From contig NZ_QEQQ01000005.1 of assembly GCF_003097235.1 (NCBI RefSeq), forward strand, positions 124,001 through 188,000: a stretch of DNA of 64,000 bases. Direction: 5' to 3'. Position numbers and translations under genes: made by a program. The stretch comes from Pseudomonas sp. CC120222-01a. GTDB lineage: Bacteria > Pseudomonadota > Gammaproteobacteria > Pseudomonadales > Pseudomonadaceae. Below, one piece after another: positions 1-8,435 of the stretch. Each line of letters starts with the position of its first letter. Within the stretch, counting starts at the first letter, position 1. The notes below the pieces were generated by a model, which searched no databases, had not been told where the DNA came from, and saw only the letters and a list, made by a program, of their open reading frames with translations.

Positions 1-2
1 TC

Positions 3-503
3 GTCGAACACCTGAGCCAATACGCCAACTACCACCGCGACCCACGCAACATCGCCACCCACTTCGTCGGCATTCCGCTGATCGTCGTAGCAGTGACTGT
101 GCTGCTGTCACGCCCCGGCTGGGACGTTGCAGGCATCTGGCTATCCCCCGCCCTGCTCGCCGCAGCCGCTGCCGTGCGATTCTACCTGCGCCTGGACCTG
201 CGCTTCGGCCTGGTCATGGGCCTGCTGCTGGGCCTGTGCCTGTGGATCGGCCAGGCACTGGCCACGCAATCCACCGGCCTGTGGCTCAGCGCCGGCCTGG
301 GTGCGTTCGTGGTGGGCTGGATCATCCAGTTCGTCGGGCATCATTACGAAGGCCGCAAGCCGGCGTTCGTCGACGATATCAGCGGGCTGATCATCGGCCC
401 GCTGTTCGTTGTGGCTGAAGCGGCATTCATGCTGGGCCTGTGCCCGGCATTGAAACAGGCCGTGGAAGCCAATGCCGGGCCAGTAGCCGTGCGCGGGGTT
501 TAA
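3..503 (+). CDS. Mpo1-like (DUF962/YGL010w-like) membrane protein, 5' truncated
   Basis: The open frame runs in from the left edge, so the true start lies outside the window; 166 residues are visible. The visible N-terminus has the family pattern of a Tyr-x-x-His-x-Asp stretch followed by an Asn and a Thr-His-Phe-x-Gly-Ile-Pro motif. After it come about four hydrophobic membrane segments and a Gly-His-His-x-x-Glu stretch. Yeast Mpo1 of this family is an Fe(II)-dependent dioxygenase acting on 2-hydroxy fatty acids. The His residues that would bind metal appear to be present, but bacterial members are little studied. The stop codon overlaps the convergent pcaC stop by four bases. Confidence 0.75.
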   Translation, partial: VEHLSQYANYHRDPRNIATHFVGIPLIVVAVTVLLSRPGWDVAGIWLSPALLAAAAAVRFYLRLDLRFGLVMGLLLGLCLWIGQALATQSTGLWLSAGLGAFVVGWIIQFVGHHYEGRKPAFVDDISGLIIGPLFVVAEAAFMLGLCPALKQAVEANAGPVAVRGV

Positions 504-510
504 CCCCGCG
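492..510. terminator. Palindrome spanning both convergent stop codons
   Basis: The sequence CGCGGGGTT-T-AACCCCGCG has 9-base arms around a single T. The TAA of the DUF962 gene (501-503) and the TAA of pcaC (500-502 on the minus strand) lie at its centre. It is GC-rich and symmetric, so it could fold in either transcript, but no T-tract follows on either side. A role as a bidirectional 3'-end is inferred. Confidence 0.4.
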
Positions 511-892
511 ACTCTACGCCCAGTTCATCCCACACCGACTCGGCCATGTGGAAGGTGGCATTGGCTGCCGGGATGCCGCAGTAGATCGCGCTCTGCATCA
601 GCACTTCCTTGATCTCGTCGCGGGTCACGCCGTTGTTGGCTGCCGCACGCAGGTGCAGCTTGAGCTCGTCGTTGCGGTTCATGCCGATCAGCATGGCGAT
701 GGTGATCAGGCTGCGGGTGTGACGCGGCAGGCCTGGGCGGGTCCAGATGTCACCCCAGGCATGGCGGGTGATCATTTCCTGGAACTCGCCGTTGAAGTCG
801 TTGAGCTTCTCCAGGCTGCGGTCCACGTGGGCATCGCCCAGCACTGCGCGGCGAACCTGCATGCCGGCGTCGTAACGTTGTTTCTCGTCCAT
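500..892 (-). CDS. pcaC: 4-carboxymuconolactone decarboxylase PcaC
   Basis: This 130-residue protein matches the usual size of PcaC and carries the CMD fold. It has the conserved central Arg-His-x-Arg-Ser-Leu-x-x-Ile-Ala-Met stretch and a later His-Leu-Arg-Ala-Ala-x-x-Asn-Gly-Val motif. It decarboxylates 4-carboxymuconolactone to 3-oxoadipate enol-lactone in the protocatechuate branch. The start chosen is the ATG at 892. A longer frame runs upstream, but that part is the 3' end of pcaD read in another frame. The gene lies 10 bases after pcaD and closes the pcaTBDC run. Confidence 0.95.
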   Translation of the reverse strand: MDEKQRYDAGMQVRRAVLGDAHVDRSLEKLNDFNGEFQEMITRHAWGDIWTRPGLPRHTRSLITIAMLIGMNRNDELKLHLRAAANNGVTRDEIKEVLMQSAIYCGIPAANATFHMAESVWDELGVESRG

Positions 893-902
893 GGCCAATT
901 CC

Positions 903-1694
903 TCAGCGAGCCAGCAGGAAGTCGAGCACGCGGCGGCTGAAGGCCTCGCCAATCTCGACGTTGGACAGGTGCGCCGCCGGGAACTCGGCGTAGGTGGCAC
1001 CGATGATACCGGCCTGCATGAAGCGGCCATGCTCCGGCGTGGTGACCACGTCTTCGGTGCCGGCGACGATCAGCGTCGCCACCTGGATGCGGCCCAGTTG
1101 CTCACGGAAATCGGCGTCACGCACGGCCGCGCAGTTGGCGGCATACCCTTGCGGGCTGGTTTGCGCCAGCATCTGGCAGATGCGCTGGGCTTCTTGTGGC
1201 TGCTGCTGGGCAAACGCCGGGGTGAACCAGCGGGCGATGGAGGCATCGCGCAGGTCGACCATGGCCTGCTGGCCGCCCTTGAGCACGGTGTCGATACGGG
1301 TGTTCCACACTTCGTCGTTGGCGATCTTGGCGGCGGTGTTGCACAGGGTCAGGCTGTGCAGGCGCGCCCCGGCATGAATACCCAGCCACTGGCCGATCAG
1401 GCCGCCCATGGACAGGCCGACGAAGTGCGCGTGCTGAATGTCCAGCGCGTCGAGCAGCGCCAGTACATCCTGGCCCAGTTGCTCGATGCTGTAGGGGCCA
1501 TCGCTTACCAGCGAAGCGCCATGGCCACGGGTGTCGTAGCGCAGCACCCGGAAGTGTTCGCTCCACAGCGGAATCTGGCTGTCCCACATGCCCAGGTCAG
1601 TACCCAGCGAGTTGGACAGGACCAGCACCGGCGCATCGGCCGGGCCGTCGAGTTGGTAGTTCAATACGCCATCGGCCAGTTGCAAGTGCGCCAC
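903..1694 (-). CDS. pcaD: 3-oxoadipate enol-lactonase PcaD
   Basis: This is a 263-residue alpha/beta hydrolase. The nucleophile elbow Gly-Leu-Ser-Met-Gly-Gly places the catalytic Ser at residue 95. Asp215 (Gly-Thr-Glu-Asp) and His242 (Ala-Ala-His-Leu-Ser) complete the expected triad. The oxyanion region Ser-Asn-Ser-Leu-Gly-Thr lies near residues 27-32, as in known PcaD/CatD proteins. The enzyme hydrolyses 3-oxoadipate enol-lactone to 3-oxoadipate, using the product of PcaC encoded just downstream. Eleven bases separate it from pcaB, so the two are almost certainly co-transcribed. Confidence 0.96.
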   Translation of the reverse strand: MAHLQLADGVLNYQLDGPADAPVLVLSNSLGTDLGMWDSQIPLWSEHFRVLRYDTRGHGASLVSDGPYSIEQLGQDVLALLDALDIQHAHFVGLSMGGLIGQWLGIHAGARLHSLTLCNTAAKIANDEVWNTRIDTVLKGGQQAMVDLRDASIARWFTPAFAQQQPQEAQRICQMLAQTSPQGYAANCAAVRDADFREQLGRIQVATLIVAGTEDVVTTPEHGRFMQAGIIGATYAEFPAAHLSNVEIGEAFSRRVLDFLLAR

Positions 1695-1705
1695 AGCGGT
1701 CTCCT

Positions 1706-3058
1706 TCAGGCAGTCAAACGTTGATGTTCAGCCACGGCGCGCGCCACCCAGACGCGGGCCTGGCCGAGGTAATGAGCAGGGTCGAGCAGGCGGTCGAGTT
1801 CTTCCGCGCTCAGCTCGGCACTGACCTGCGGCTCTTCACCCAGCACGGCGCGCAAATGGCGCTGTTCGGCCACGGCCCGCTGGCAGCATTGCTCCAGCAA
1901 GTGGTGGGCACGGTCACGGCCCAGGCGCTGGGCGAGCACGATGCTGACTGCTTCGGCCAGCACCAGGCCTTGTGTCAGGTCGAGGTTGCGGCGCATGCGT
2001 TCGGCATCCACTTCCATGCCTTCGGCGATCACCTGGGCCTGGCGCAGGGCGCCAGAGACCAGGCAGCAGATGTCCGGCAAGGTTTCCCATTCGGCATGCC
2101 ACAGGCCGAGGCTGCGCTCGTGTTCCTGGGGCATGGCGGCGAACAGTGTCGAAAGCAGGCCCGGCACGCGGGTTGCGGCGCCGATCAGCACAGCAGCACC
2201 CACCGGGTTGCGCTTGTGCGGCATGGTCGAGGAACCGCCCTTGCCCGGCGCGGAAGGCTCGAACACCTCTCCGGCTTCGGTCTGCATCAGCAGGCTGACA
2301 TCACGGCCGAACTTGCCCAGGCTGCCGGCCACCAGGCCAAGCACCGAGGCGAACTCCACCAGGCGATCACGCTGGGTGTGCCACGGCTGCTCGGGCAAGG
2401 TCAGCTTGAGTTGTTCGGCCAGCGCTTCAGCCACCGGCAGGGCTTTGCTGCCCAGGGCTGCCAGGCTCCCGGAGGCACCGCCGAACTGCAGCACCAGCAG
2501 ACGCGGGCGCAGCTCCTGCAGACGCTGGCGATGGCGGGTCAAGGCACCGAGCACACCCGCCAGCTTCATACCCAGGGTCACTGGCGTGGCATGTTGCAGC
2601 CAGGTGCGGCCAACCAGCGGCGTGTCGGCATGCTGCAAGGCTTGCCGTGCCAGGGTCTCGGCGAGCTTGCCGAGATCGGCTTCGATCAGCGCCAGTGCAT
2701 CGCGCAACTGCAAGACCAGCCCGGTATCCATCGCATCCTGGCTGGTGGCGCCCAGGTGCACGTAGCGTTCGGCTTCGGGCACACCACTGGCGATCACCTT
2801 GCCCAGCGCCTTGACCAGCGGGATCGCCGAGTTGCCGGCGGTGGCGATGGCATCGGCCAGCGCCCTCACGTCATAGCGTTCGGCCTGGCAGGCCGCCTCG
2901 ATGGCCGCCACGGCACTGTGCGGCACCAGGCCGGCAGCGGCCTCGGCACGGGCCAGCGCGGCCTCGAAGTCGAGCATGCCCTGCAGGCGGCCACGGTCGG
3001 AGAACACGTCGCGCATGGCCGGCGCGGTGAAGTAGGCGTCGAACAGTTGGTTGCTCAT
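1706..3058 (-). CDS. pcaB: 3-carboxy-cis,cis-muconate cycloisomerase PcaB
   Basis: This 450-residue protein belongs to the fumarase/aspartase superfamily. The family signature Gly-Ser-Ser-Thr-Met-Pro-His-Lys-Arg-Asn-Pro is at residues 275-285, with the flexible serine loop just before it. His101 and Thr105-Ser106 (His-Leu-Gly-Ala-Thr-Ser-Gln-Asp) form the second conserved block. It cyclises 3-carboxymuconate, the product of protocatechuate 3,4-dioxygenase, to 4-carboxymuconolactone. The ATG at 3058 is 9 bases after the pcaT stop. The dioxygenase genes pcaGH are not in this window, as is usual for P. putida. Confidence 0.96.
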   Translation of the reverse strand: MSNQLFDAYFTAPAMRDVFSDRGRLQGMLDFEAALARAEAAAGLVPHSAVAAIEAACQAERYDVRALADAIATAGNSAIPLVKALGKVIASGVPEAERYVHLGATSQDAMDTGLVLQLRDALALIEADLGKLAETLARQALQHADTPLVGRTWLQHATPVTLGMKLAGVLGALTRHRQRLQELRPRLLVLQFGGASGSLAALGSKALPVAEALAEQLKLTLPEQPWHTQRDRLVEFASVLGLVAGSLGKFGRDVSLLMQTEAGEVFEPSAPGKGGSSTMPHKRNPVGAAVLIGAATRVPGLLSTLFAAMPQEHERSLGLWHAEWETLPDICCLVSGALRQAQVIAEGMEVDAERMRRNLDLTQGLVLAEAVSIVLAQRLGRDRAHHLLEQCCQRAVAEQRHLRAVLGEEPQVSAELSAEELDRLLDPAHYLGQARVWVARAVAEHQRLTA

Positions 3059-3067
3059 GCAACGTCC

Positions 3068-4357
3068 TTAATCATCGTGGTGCAGGTATTCCGCCTGCTT
3101 CGGCAGGCGCAGGCTGAACAGGAAGGCAATCGCCATCATGGCCGTCACGTACCAGTAGAAGGTGTTTTCCATGCCCATGGTCTTCAGCCCCAGGGCCACA
3201 TACTCGGCCGAGCCACCAAACGCTGCGTTGGCCACTGCGTAAGCCAGGCCCACGCCCAGCGCACGGACCTGTGGCGGGAACATCTCGGCTTTCACCAGGC
3301 CACTGATCGAGGTGTAGAAACTGACGATGCACAGGGCCAGGGTGATCAGTACGAACGCCATGAACGGGCTGCTCACGGTCTTCAGCGCCATCAGCAGCGG
3401 TACGGTAAAGATCGTGCCCAACGCGCCGAACAGCAGCATCGAGTTACGCCGGCCGATGCGGTCGGAGAGCATGCCGAAGAACGGCTGCATCACCATGTAC
3501 AGGAACAGCGCGCCGGTCATCACGAAACTGGCGGTCTTCGCCGGCATGCCTGCCGTGTTGACCAGGTACTTCTGCATGTAGGTGGTGAAGGTGTAGAAGA
3601 TCAGCGAGCCACCGGCGGTGTAGCCCAGCACGGTAATGAACGCTGCGGTGTGGTGGCGGAACAGCCCCTTGATGGTGCCGGCTTCCTTGTCCTTGCGGGT
3701 TTCGGCGCTGCTGGTCTCGTGCAGCGAGCGACGCAGCATCAGCGAGATCAGCGCGGCAATGGCACCGACCACGAACGGAATGCGCCAGCCCCAGGCGCGC
3801 AGTTCTTCCTCGGTCAGCAGCTGTTGCATGATCACCACCACCAGTACTGCCAGCAACTGGCCACCGATCAGGGTCACGTACTGGAACGACGCGAAGAAGC
3901 CGCGCTGACCGCGCAGGGCCACTTCACTCATGTAAGTCGCGGTGGTGCCGTACTCGCCCCCCACCGACAGGCCCTGGATCAGCCGCGCCAGCAACAGCAG
4001 CGCCGGTGCCCAGGCACCGATGCTCGAATAGGTCGGCAGGCAGGCGATCATCAGCGAGCCGAAGCACATCATCAGCACCGAGATCATCAGGGAATTCTTG
4101 CGGCCATGGCGGTCGGCCAGGCGGCCGAAGATCCAGCCACCGATCGGGCGCATCAGAAAGCCCGCAGCAAATACGCCGGCCGTGTTGAGCAGCTGCACGG
4201 TAGGGTCGTCGGAGGGGAAGAAGGACGCAGCGAAGTAGATCGCGCTGAAGGCATAGACGTAGAAGTCGAACCATTCCACCAGGTTGCCCGAAGAGGCACC
4301 GACGATGGCGAAGATGCGCTTACTGCGCTCTTCACCGGTGTAATAGGTTGAGGTCAT
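3068..4357 (-). CDS. pcaT: MFS dicarboxylate/3-oxoadipate transporter PcaT
   Basis: A 429-residue major facilitator protein with about 12 membrane segments. Its N-terminus ([15 protein letters not shown]) is typical of the alpha-ketoglutarate/proline permease subfamily. The intracellular loop motif [10 protein letters not shown] is present near residue 80. In P. putida the gene at this place was reported to encode an uptake system for 3-oxoadipate. It heads pcaTBDC. No PcaR box lies directly in front; instead there is a CTAG-rich palindrome 25 bases upstream of the ATG and a REP pair between it and pcaF. Confidence 0.9.
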   Translation of the reverse strand: MTSTYYTGEERSKRIFAIVGASSGNLVEWFDFYVYAFSAIYFAASFFPSDDPTVQLLNTAGVFAAGFLMRPIGGWIFGRLADRHGRKNSLMISVLMMCFGSLMIACLPTYSSIGAWAPALLLLARLIQGLSVGGEYGTTATYMSEVALRGQRGFFASFQYVTLIGGQLLAVLVVVIMQQLLTEEELRAWGWRIPFVVGAIAALISLMLRRSLHETSSAETRKDKEAGTIKGLFRHHTAAFITVLGYTAGGSLIFYTFTTYMQKYLVNTAGMPAKTASFVMTGALFLYMVMQPFFGMLSDRIGRRNSMLLFGALGTIFTVPLLMALKTVSSPFMAFVLITLALCIVSFYTSISGLVKAEMFPPQVRALGVGLAYAVANAAFGGSAEYVALGLKTMGMENTFYWYVTAMMAIAFLFSLRLPKQAEYLHHDD

Positions 4358-4381
4358 GGCGGTTTTACTCCTGGAGGGGTC

Positions 4382-4405
4382 CTAGGTAAGTCTAGACATA
4401 CCTAG
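4382..4405 (-). promoter_or_regulatory. CTAG-rich near-perfect palindrome in the pcaT leader
   Basis: A 24-base inverted repeat, arms CTAGGTA and TACCTAG around the internal palindrome GTCTAGAC, with one mismatched base pair overall. It contains three CTAG tetranucleotides, a word that is normally rare in enterobacterial and pseudomonad DNA. It sits 25 bases upstream of the pcaT ATG. The shape fits a dimeric repressor operator or a structured leader; no protein that would bind it is known to me. Confidence 0.4.
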
Positions 4406-4438
4406 TAACACACTCGTTCCGCTTGGGGACTGGCAATT

Positions 4439-4530
4439 GGCCTCTTCGCGGGCAAGCCCGCTCCCACAGGTTCGCGTTGTGCAGTGGGCAACGACAATCC
4501 TGTGGGAGCGGGCTTGCCCGCGAAGAGGCC
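4439..4530. repeat. REP pair (inverted, CTTCGCGGG type) between pcaF and pcaT
   Basis: Two exact 32-base inverted copies of the GGCCTCTTCGCGGGCAAG...TCCCACAGG element, at 4439-4470 and 4499-4530, with a 28-base spacer. Each copy has its own internal hairpin (GCGGGCAAGCCCGC). This is the usual arrangement of a P. putida REP pair. Sitting inside the pcaFTBDC run, it could reduce read-through from pcaF into pcaT. Confidence 0.9.
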
Positions 4531-4538
4531 GGTACAGG

Positions 4539-5741
4539 TCAAACCCGCTCGATGGCCAGCGCCAACCCTTGCCCAACGCCCACACACATGGTCGCCAGGC
4601 CCTTGCGCCCGCCGCTCTTCTCCAGCTGGTGAAGCGCAGTCAGCACCAGGCGCGCACCGCTCATGCCCAGCGGGTGGCCCAGGGCGATCGCGCCGCCGTT
4701 GGGGTTCACCTGCGGCGCATCGTCGGCCACACCCAGCTCACGCAGCACCGCCAGGCCTTGGCTGGCGAAGGCTTCGTTGAGCTCGATCACATCGAAATCA
4801 TTCACTGCCACACCCAGACGCTCGGTCAGCTTGCGCACCGCCGGTACTGGACCGATGCCCATGACACGCGGGGCAACACCGGCGCTGGCCATGCCCAGTA
4901 CGCGGGCACGTGGGGTCAGGCCGTGTTTCTTCACCGCCTCGGCCGAGGCCAGGATCAATGCCGCAGCGCCATCGTTGACGCCCGAAGCGTTGCCCGCAGT
5001 GACGGTCTTGTCCGGGCCGTTGACCGGCTTGAGCTTGGTCAGCGCTTCGAGGGTGGTCTCAGGACGCAGGTGTTCGTCGCGCTCGACGATGGTTTCGCCC
5101 TTCTTGTGAGCGATACGCACGGGCACGATCTCTTCAGCGAAGAAACCGGCAGCCTGGGCCGCAGCAGCCTTCTGCTGGCTGCGCAGGGCAAAGGCGTCCT
5201 GGTCAGCACGGGAAACCTTGTAATCGTCAGCCACGTTGTCGGCGGTCTCTGGCATCGCATCAACGCCATACTGGCTCTTCATCAGCGGGTTGATGAAACG
5301 CCAGCCGATGGTGGTGTCTTCCAGCTTCATGTTGCGCGAGTAGCCGCTTTCGGCCTTGCCCATGACGAACGGCGCACGCGACATCGACTCGACGCCGCCG
5401 GCAATCACGAACTCCATCTCGCCACTGGCAATGGCGCGGAAGGCCGTGCCGATTGCATCCATGCCCGAGGCGCACAGTCGGTTCAGGGTCACACCCGGGA
5501 CGCTCTCTGGCAGGCCAGCCAGCAGCAGGGCCATGCGCGCGACGTTGCGGTTGTCTTCACCGGCCTGGTTGGCGCAGCCGAAGAACACTTCGTCGAGCTG
5601 GTCCCACTGTACCGAGGGGTTGCGTTCGATCAGTGCCTTCAGCGGAACGGCTGCCAGGTCGTCGGCACGCACGCCGGCCAGGGCGCCGCCGAAGCGGCCG
5701 ATCGGGGTGCGGATGGCGTCACAGATAAATACTTCACGCAT
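4539..5741 (-). CDS. pcaF: 3-oxoadipyl-CoA thiolase PcaF
   Basis: A 400-residue thiolase, the typical length. The acyl-accepting Cys90 is in Asn-Arg-Leu-Cys-Ala-Ser-Gly. The C-terminal [11 protein letters not shown] block carries the catalytic His, and Cys-Val-Gly-Val-Gly-Gln-Gly near the end carries the second Cys. It cleaves 3-oxoadipyl-CoA to succinyl-CoA and acetyl-CoA, the last step of the beta-ketoadipate pathway. The N-terminal [15 protein letters not shown] is diagnostic for PcaF/PaaJ. Two PcaR boxes lie 65-100 bases upstream. pcaIJ, the CoA transferase genes, are elsewhere. Confidence 0.96.
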   Translation of the reverse strand: MREVFICDAIRTPIGRFGGALAGVRADDLAAVPLKALIERNPSVQWDQLDEVFFGCANQAGEDNRNVARMALLLAGLPESVPGVTLNRLCASGMDAIGTAFRAIASGEMEFVIAGGVESMSRAPFVMGKAESGYSRNMKLEDTTIGWRFINPLMKSQYGVDAMPETADNVADDYKVSRADQDAFALRSQQKAAAAQAAGFFAEEIVPVRIAHKKGETIVERDEHLRPETTLEALTKLKPVNGPDKTVTAGNASGVNDGAAALILASAEAVKKHGLTPRARVLGMASAGVAPRVMGIGPVPAVRKLTERLGVAVNDFDVIELNEAFASQGLAVLRELGVADDAPQVNPNGGAIALGHPLGMSGARLVLTALHQLEKSGGRKGLATMCVGVGQGLALAIERV

Positions 5742-5804
5742 CAGGCTTCTCCTGCCAGGGGTGCTACGTTGAGCCCAGATTAAGGAGACTGAGGGGTCGC
5801 TACA

Positions 5805-5838
5805 ATTCGATAATCGACTAAATGTGCGGTTATCGAAC
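5805..5838 (-). promoter_or_regulatory. Two PcaR operator boxes upstream of pcaF
   Basis: Relative to the PcaR consensus GTTCGATAATCGCAC (recalled from the literature), the minus-strand copy at 5824-5838 (GTTCGATAACCGCAC) matches 14 of 15 bases. A second, plus-strand copy at 5805-5819 (ATTCGATAATCGACT) matches 11 of 15. They form an inverted pair. The GATAAC of the upstream copy can serve as -10, but there is no good -35. This fits a promoter that needs PcaR plus 3-oxoadipate for activation. Confidence 0.75.
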
Positions 5839-5870
5839 CAAATGTTGCCCTGCTATTCATCTCCGATGAA

Positions 5871-5889
5871 GGGGCCGCAATGCAGCCCC
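5871..5889 (-). terminator. Hairpin after pcaK
   Basis: On the minus strand GGGGCTGC-ATT-GCGGCCCC forms an 8-pair stem (one G-U) 8 bases after the pcaK stop, followed only by TTCATC. It is a plausible but weak Rho-independent terminator. Confidence 0.4.
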
Positions 5890-5896
5890 CACCTGA

Positions 5897-7240
5897 TCAG
5901 GTCGCGTCGGCGTGGCTCACCAACCCTTTGACGATCACGCCCACCGTCGCCAGCGCCGCCGGCACCAGCAAGGCGGTCAGTACCTGCTCGAAGTTCCAGC
6001 CCAGGCCCAGCAGCGTCGCTCCGCTCCAGGCCCCGAGGATCGCGCCGAAGCGGCCGATGCCCAGCATCCACGATACGCCTGTGGCGCGACCTTGGGTCGG
6101 GTAGAAGCGTGCGGCCAGCGATGGCATGGCCGACTGTGCACCGTTGACACACATGCCGGCCACCAGCACCAGGGTGGCGAGCACGGTGATGTTGCCCAGG
6201 CTCTGGCCCACGGCGTAGGCAAACACCCCGGCCAGCAGGTAGAAAATGCCGATGACCTTGTGCGGGTTGAAGCGGTCCATGGCCCAGCCTACCCCTACGG
6301 CACTGAGCACACCGCCGAACTGGAACAGCGCACCGATGAACGCGGCCTGCTCCATGCTGGCGCCGCTGTCGCGCATCAGCGTCGGCAGCCAGCTGGTCAG
6401 CAGGTAGACGATCACCAGGCCCATGAAGTAGGTCAGCCACAGCAATACCGTGCCCAGGCCGTAGGTCCCTGAGAAGATCACCGCAAACACGTTGCGCGCA
6501 GCCACGGCCTTCTGCTCCGGCACACTGAAGCTGGCCGCTTGTGCCACCACCGCTGGCGCGATCGGCGCCAGGGTCTTGCGCACCTTGTCGTTACCGCGGT
6601 TGCGCACCACCAGGAAGCGCGCCGATTCCGGCAGCCAGACCATCAGCACCACGGCCAGCAGCAGCGGCAGCACGCCACCGATCACCAGCAGGCTGTGCCA
6701 ACCGTAGGCCGGGATCATCTTCGCCGAGATGAAACCACCACCGGCCATGCCCAGGTTGAAGCCGCAGAACATGCTGGTCACCAGCAGCGACTTGAGGCGC
6801 TCCGGGGTGTATTCGGACAGCAGCGTGGTGGCATTGGGCATCCCCGCCCCCAGCCCCAGGCCCGTCAGGAAGCGCAGCACCAGCAGTTGGTCGACATTAC
6901 TGGCATAGGCCGAGGCCAGGCTGAAACCACCGAACACCAACACCGCACCGACCAGCACGCCCTTGCGCCCGAAACGATCGGCCAGCGGCCCGGAGCCCAG
7001 GGCACCGAACACCATGCCGATCAACGCGGCACTCATCACAGGGCCAAGGCTGGCACGGTCGATGCCCCACTCCTGCGACAAGGCAGGCGCGATAAAGCCC
7101 ATGGCCGCAGTATCGAGGCCATCGAGGAAAACGATCAGGAAGCACAGGATCACCACGCGCCACTGATAGCGCGACAGCGGTTGTTCATTGATGAACGACT
7201 GGACGTCGAGATTATTCCCGACAGCGTGAGGTTGGTTCAT
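5897..7240 (-). CDS. pcaK: 4-hydroxybenzoate/protocatechuate transporter PcaK
   Basis: A 447-residue MFS aromatic-acid:H+ symporter with 12 predicted membrane segments. Segment 1 carries the Asp-Gly-x-Asp motif (Phe-Leu-Asp-Gly-Leu-Asp-Thr-Ala) known to be needed for PcaK transport. The loop Gly-Pro-Leu-Ala-Asp-Arg-Phe-Gly-Arg-Lys follows segment 2. The sequence agrees closely with my recollection of KT2440 PcaK. The ATG at 7240 gives the family N-terminus Met-Asn-Gln; an in-frame GTG at 7264 would add eight unrelated residues. It faces away from pcaF and has its own PcaR box about 260 bases upstream. Confidence 0.94.
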   Translation of the reverse strand: MNQPHAVGNNLDVQSFINEQPLSRYQWRVVILCFLIVFLDGLDTAAMGFIAPALSQEWGIDRASLGPVMSAALIGMVFGALGSGPLADRFGRKGVLVGAVLVFGGFSLASAYASNVDQLLVLRFLTGLGLGAGMPNATTLLSEYTPERLKSLLVTSMFCGFNLGMAGGGFISAKMIPAYGWHSLLVIGGVLPLLLAVVLMVWLPESARFLVVRNRGNDKVRKTLAPIAPAVVAQAASFSVPEQKAVAARNVFAVIFSGTYGLGTVLLWLTYFMGLVIVYLLTSWLPTLMRDSGASMEQAAFIGALFQFGGVLSAVGVGWAMDRFNPHKVIGIFYLLAGVFAYAVGQSLGNITVLATLVLVAGMCVNGAQSAMPSLAARFYPTQGRATGVSWMLGIGRFGAILGAWSGATLLGLGWNFEQVLTALLVPAALATVGVIVKGLVSHADAT

Positions 7241-7488
7241 TGTTGTTATCCAGAAAGGGGGCACGGTCGGGCCACTGCACTTGGGTCAAGAGCACAGGGC
7301 TTGAATATCGAATAAGTGCGGCCTGAATCAGCCTGGATACAACGGTACTGCGAACGGGTGCGGCCGCGGCAGTCGAGTGACAGTGGTCATGGGATGCGCC
7401 TCTTATGTTTTTCTTGTATCGGTCGGCAGAGCCGACCGTTGCGAGAGACATTAATCAGCGATGGCGGGTGGCGCAATTCACCCGGAGC

Positions 7489-7522
7489 GACACTGTGCGT
7501 TTATCGAACAGGAAACAGTGTC
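7489..7522 (-). promoter_or_regulatory. PcaR box of the pcaK promoter within a flanking inverted repeat
   Basis: GTTCGATAAACGCAC (minus strand, 7495-7509) matches the PcaR consensus at 14 of 15 positions. Its GATAAA can act as -10, with TTGGCG 16 bases upstream as -35 (7522-7527). The box is framed by exact 8-base inverted arms GACACTGT (7489-7496) and ACAGTGTC (7515-7522). The box is 11 bases beyond the pcaR stop, so the pcaK leader would be about 260 bases long. I see no gene in that leader (7241-7494). Confidence 0.7.
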
Positions 7523-7532
7523 GCCAACACCG

Positions 7533-8408
7533 TCAACCGAACAACTGGTGACAAAGGTCGCGGCTGGCCGCCAGCAGAATTGGCAGGAAGCGCTGCTCCA
7601 GCTCGCTGCGCGTCACCCGCCCGACGTGGGTGCTCACGTTCAGCGCTGCCAGCACCTGCCCGGACGCATCATAGATAGGCACGGCGATCGAGCGCAGCCC
7701 CTGCTCCAGTTCCTGGTCGACCACGCACCAGCCCTGCTCCCGCACCTGCTGGATGCAGGCGAACAATGACTCGGGGTCATTCAGGGTACGGCTGGTGCGC
7801 GCCTTGAGGTCGGCGCGGTCGAGGTATTCGCGCAGGCTGGTGTCGTCCATCGCTGCCAACAGGATGCGGCCCATGGACGTGCAATAGGCCGGCAACCGCC
7901 CACCAACCGACAGGTCGACCGAAATCAGCCGCTCCACCGTGGCCGAGCGGGCTATATAAAGAATGTCGTCGCCTTCGAGGGTGGCCATGTTGGCGGCCTC
8001 GTGCAACTGGTCGCTGATGCGGTCCAGATAAGGCTGGGCCGACACCGCCAGCGGCGTCGACGACAGGTAGGCATGGCCCAGGGTCAGCACTTTCGGCAAC
8101 AGCGAATAGGTGCGCCCATCGGTGGTGGCGTAACCGAGCTTGATCAGTGTGTGCAGGCAGCGGCGCACGGCAGCCCTGGGGATTTCGGTGCGATGGCTGA
8201 TCTGGGCGATGGTCAGGTGGCGCTTGCGCTCCTGGAAGGCCTGGATCACCGCCAGGCCACGCGCCAGGGAGGTCATGAAGTCAGGGTCACCGGTAAACGC
8301 CTGAATGCGCTTGGCCGGCGAGGCCACGATCGGCGGTGCCAGAGCGGGTGCGCTCGGGCGTATCGCCTCTGGGTTGGCAGATTCGTTGGCCGTACTTTCG
8401 TCGTTCAT
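7533..8408 (-). CDS. pcaR: IclR-family activator PcaR
   Basis: A 291-residue IclR-type regulator. A roughly 45-residue Ala/Pro-rich extension precedes the winged helix-turn-helix (residues about 46-95). The recognition part is Ile-Ala-Gln-Ile-Ser-His-Arg-Thr-Glu-Ile-Pro-Arg-Ala-Ala-Val-Arg-Arg. The effector domain then carries the IclR block Thr-Ser-Met-Gly-Arg-Ile-Leu-Leu-Ala, Gly-Trp-Cys-Val-Val-Asp-Gln-Glu-Leu and Gly-Leu-Arg-Ser-Ile-Ala-Val-Pro. Known PcaR responds to 3-oxoadipate and activates the pca genes while repressing itself. A perfect PcaR box overlaps its own promoter, consistent with autorepression. Confidence 0.95.
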   Translation of the reverse strand: MNDESTANESANPEAIRPSAPALAPPIVASPAKRIQAFTGDPDFMTSLARGLAVIQAFQERKRHLTIAQISHRTEIPRAAVRRCLHTLIKLGYATTDGRTYSLLPKVLTLGHAYLSSTPLAVSAQPYLDRISDQLHEAANMATLEGDDILYIARSATVERLISVDLSVGGRLPAYCTSMGRILLAAMDDTSLREYLDRADLKARTSRTLNDPESLFACIQQVREQGWCVVDQELEQGLRSIAVPIYDASGQVLAALNVSTHVGRVTRSELEQRFLPILLAASRDLCHQLFG

Positions 8409-8435
8409 CGCTCACCTCAAAAAAATCGCTGGCTC

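Noticed and set aside
1721..4351. Very long plus-strand open frame (876 codons) opposite pcaB and pcaT
   Set aside because: It lies antisense to two clear enzymes, has His/Gln/Arg-rich non-protein-like composition and no ribosome site; it is a by-product of GC-rich codon use.
4439..4530. REP pair read as an insertion-sequence terminal repeat
   Set aside because: Nothing but a 28-base spacer lies between the copies and the same units recur at many gene ends, so they are REP elements.
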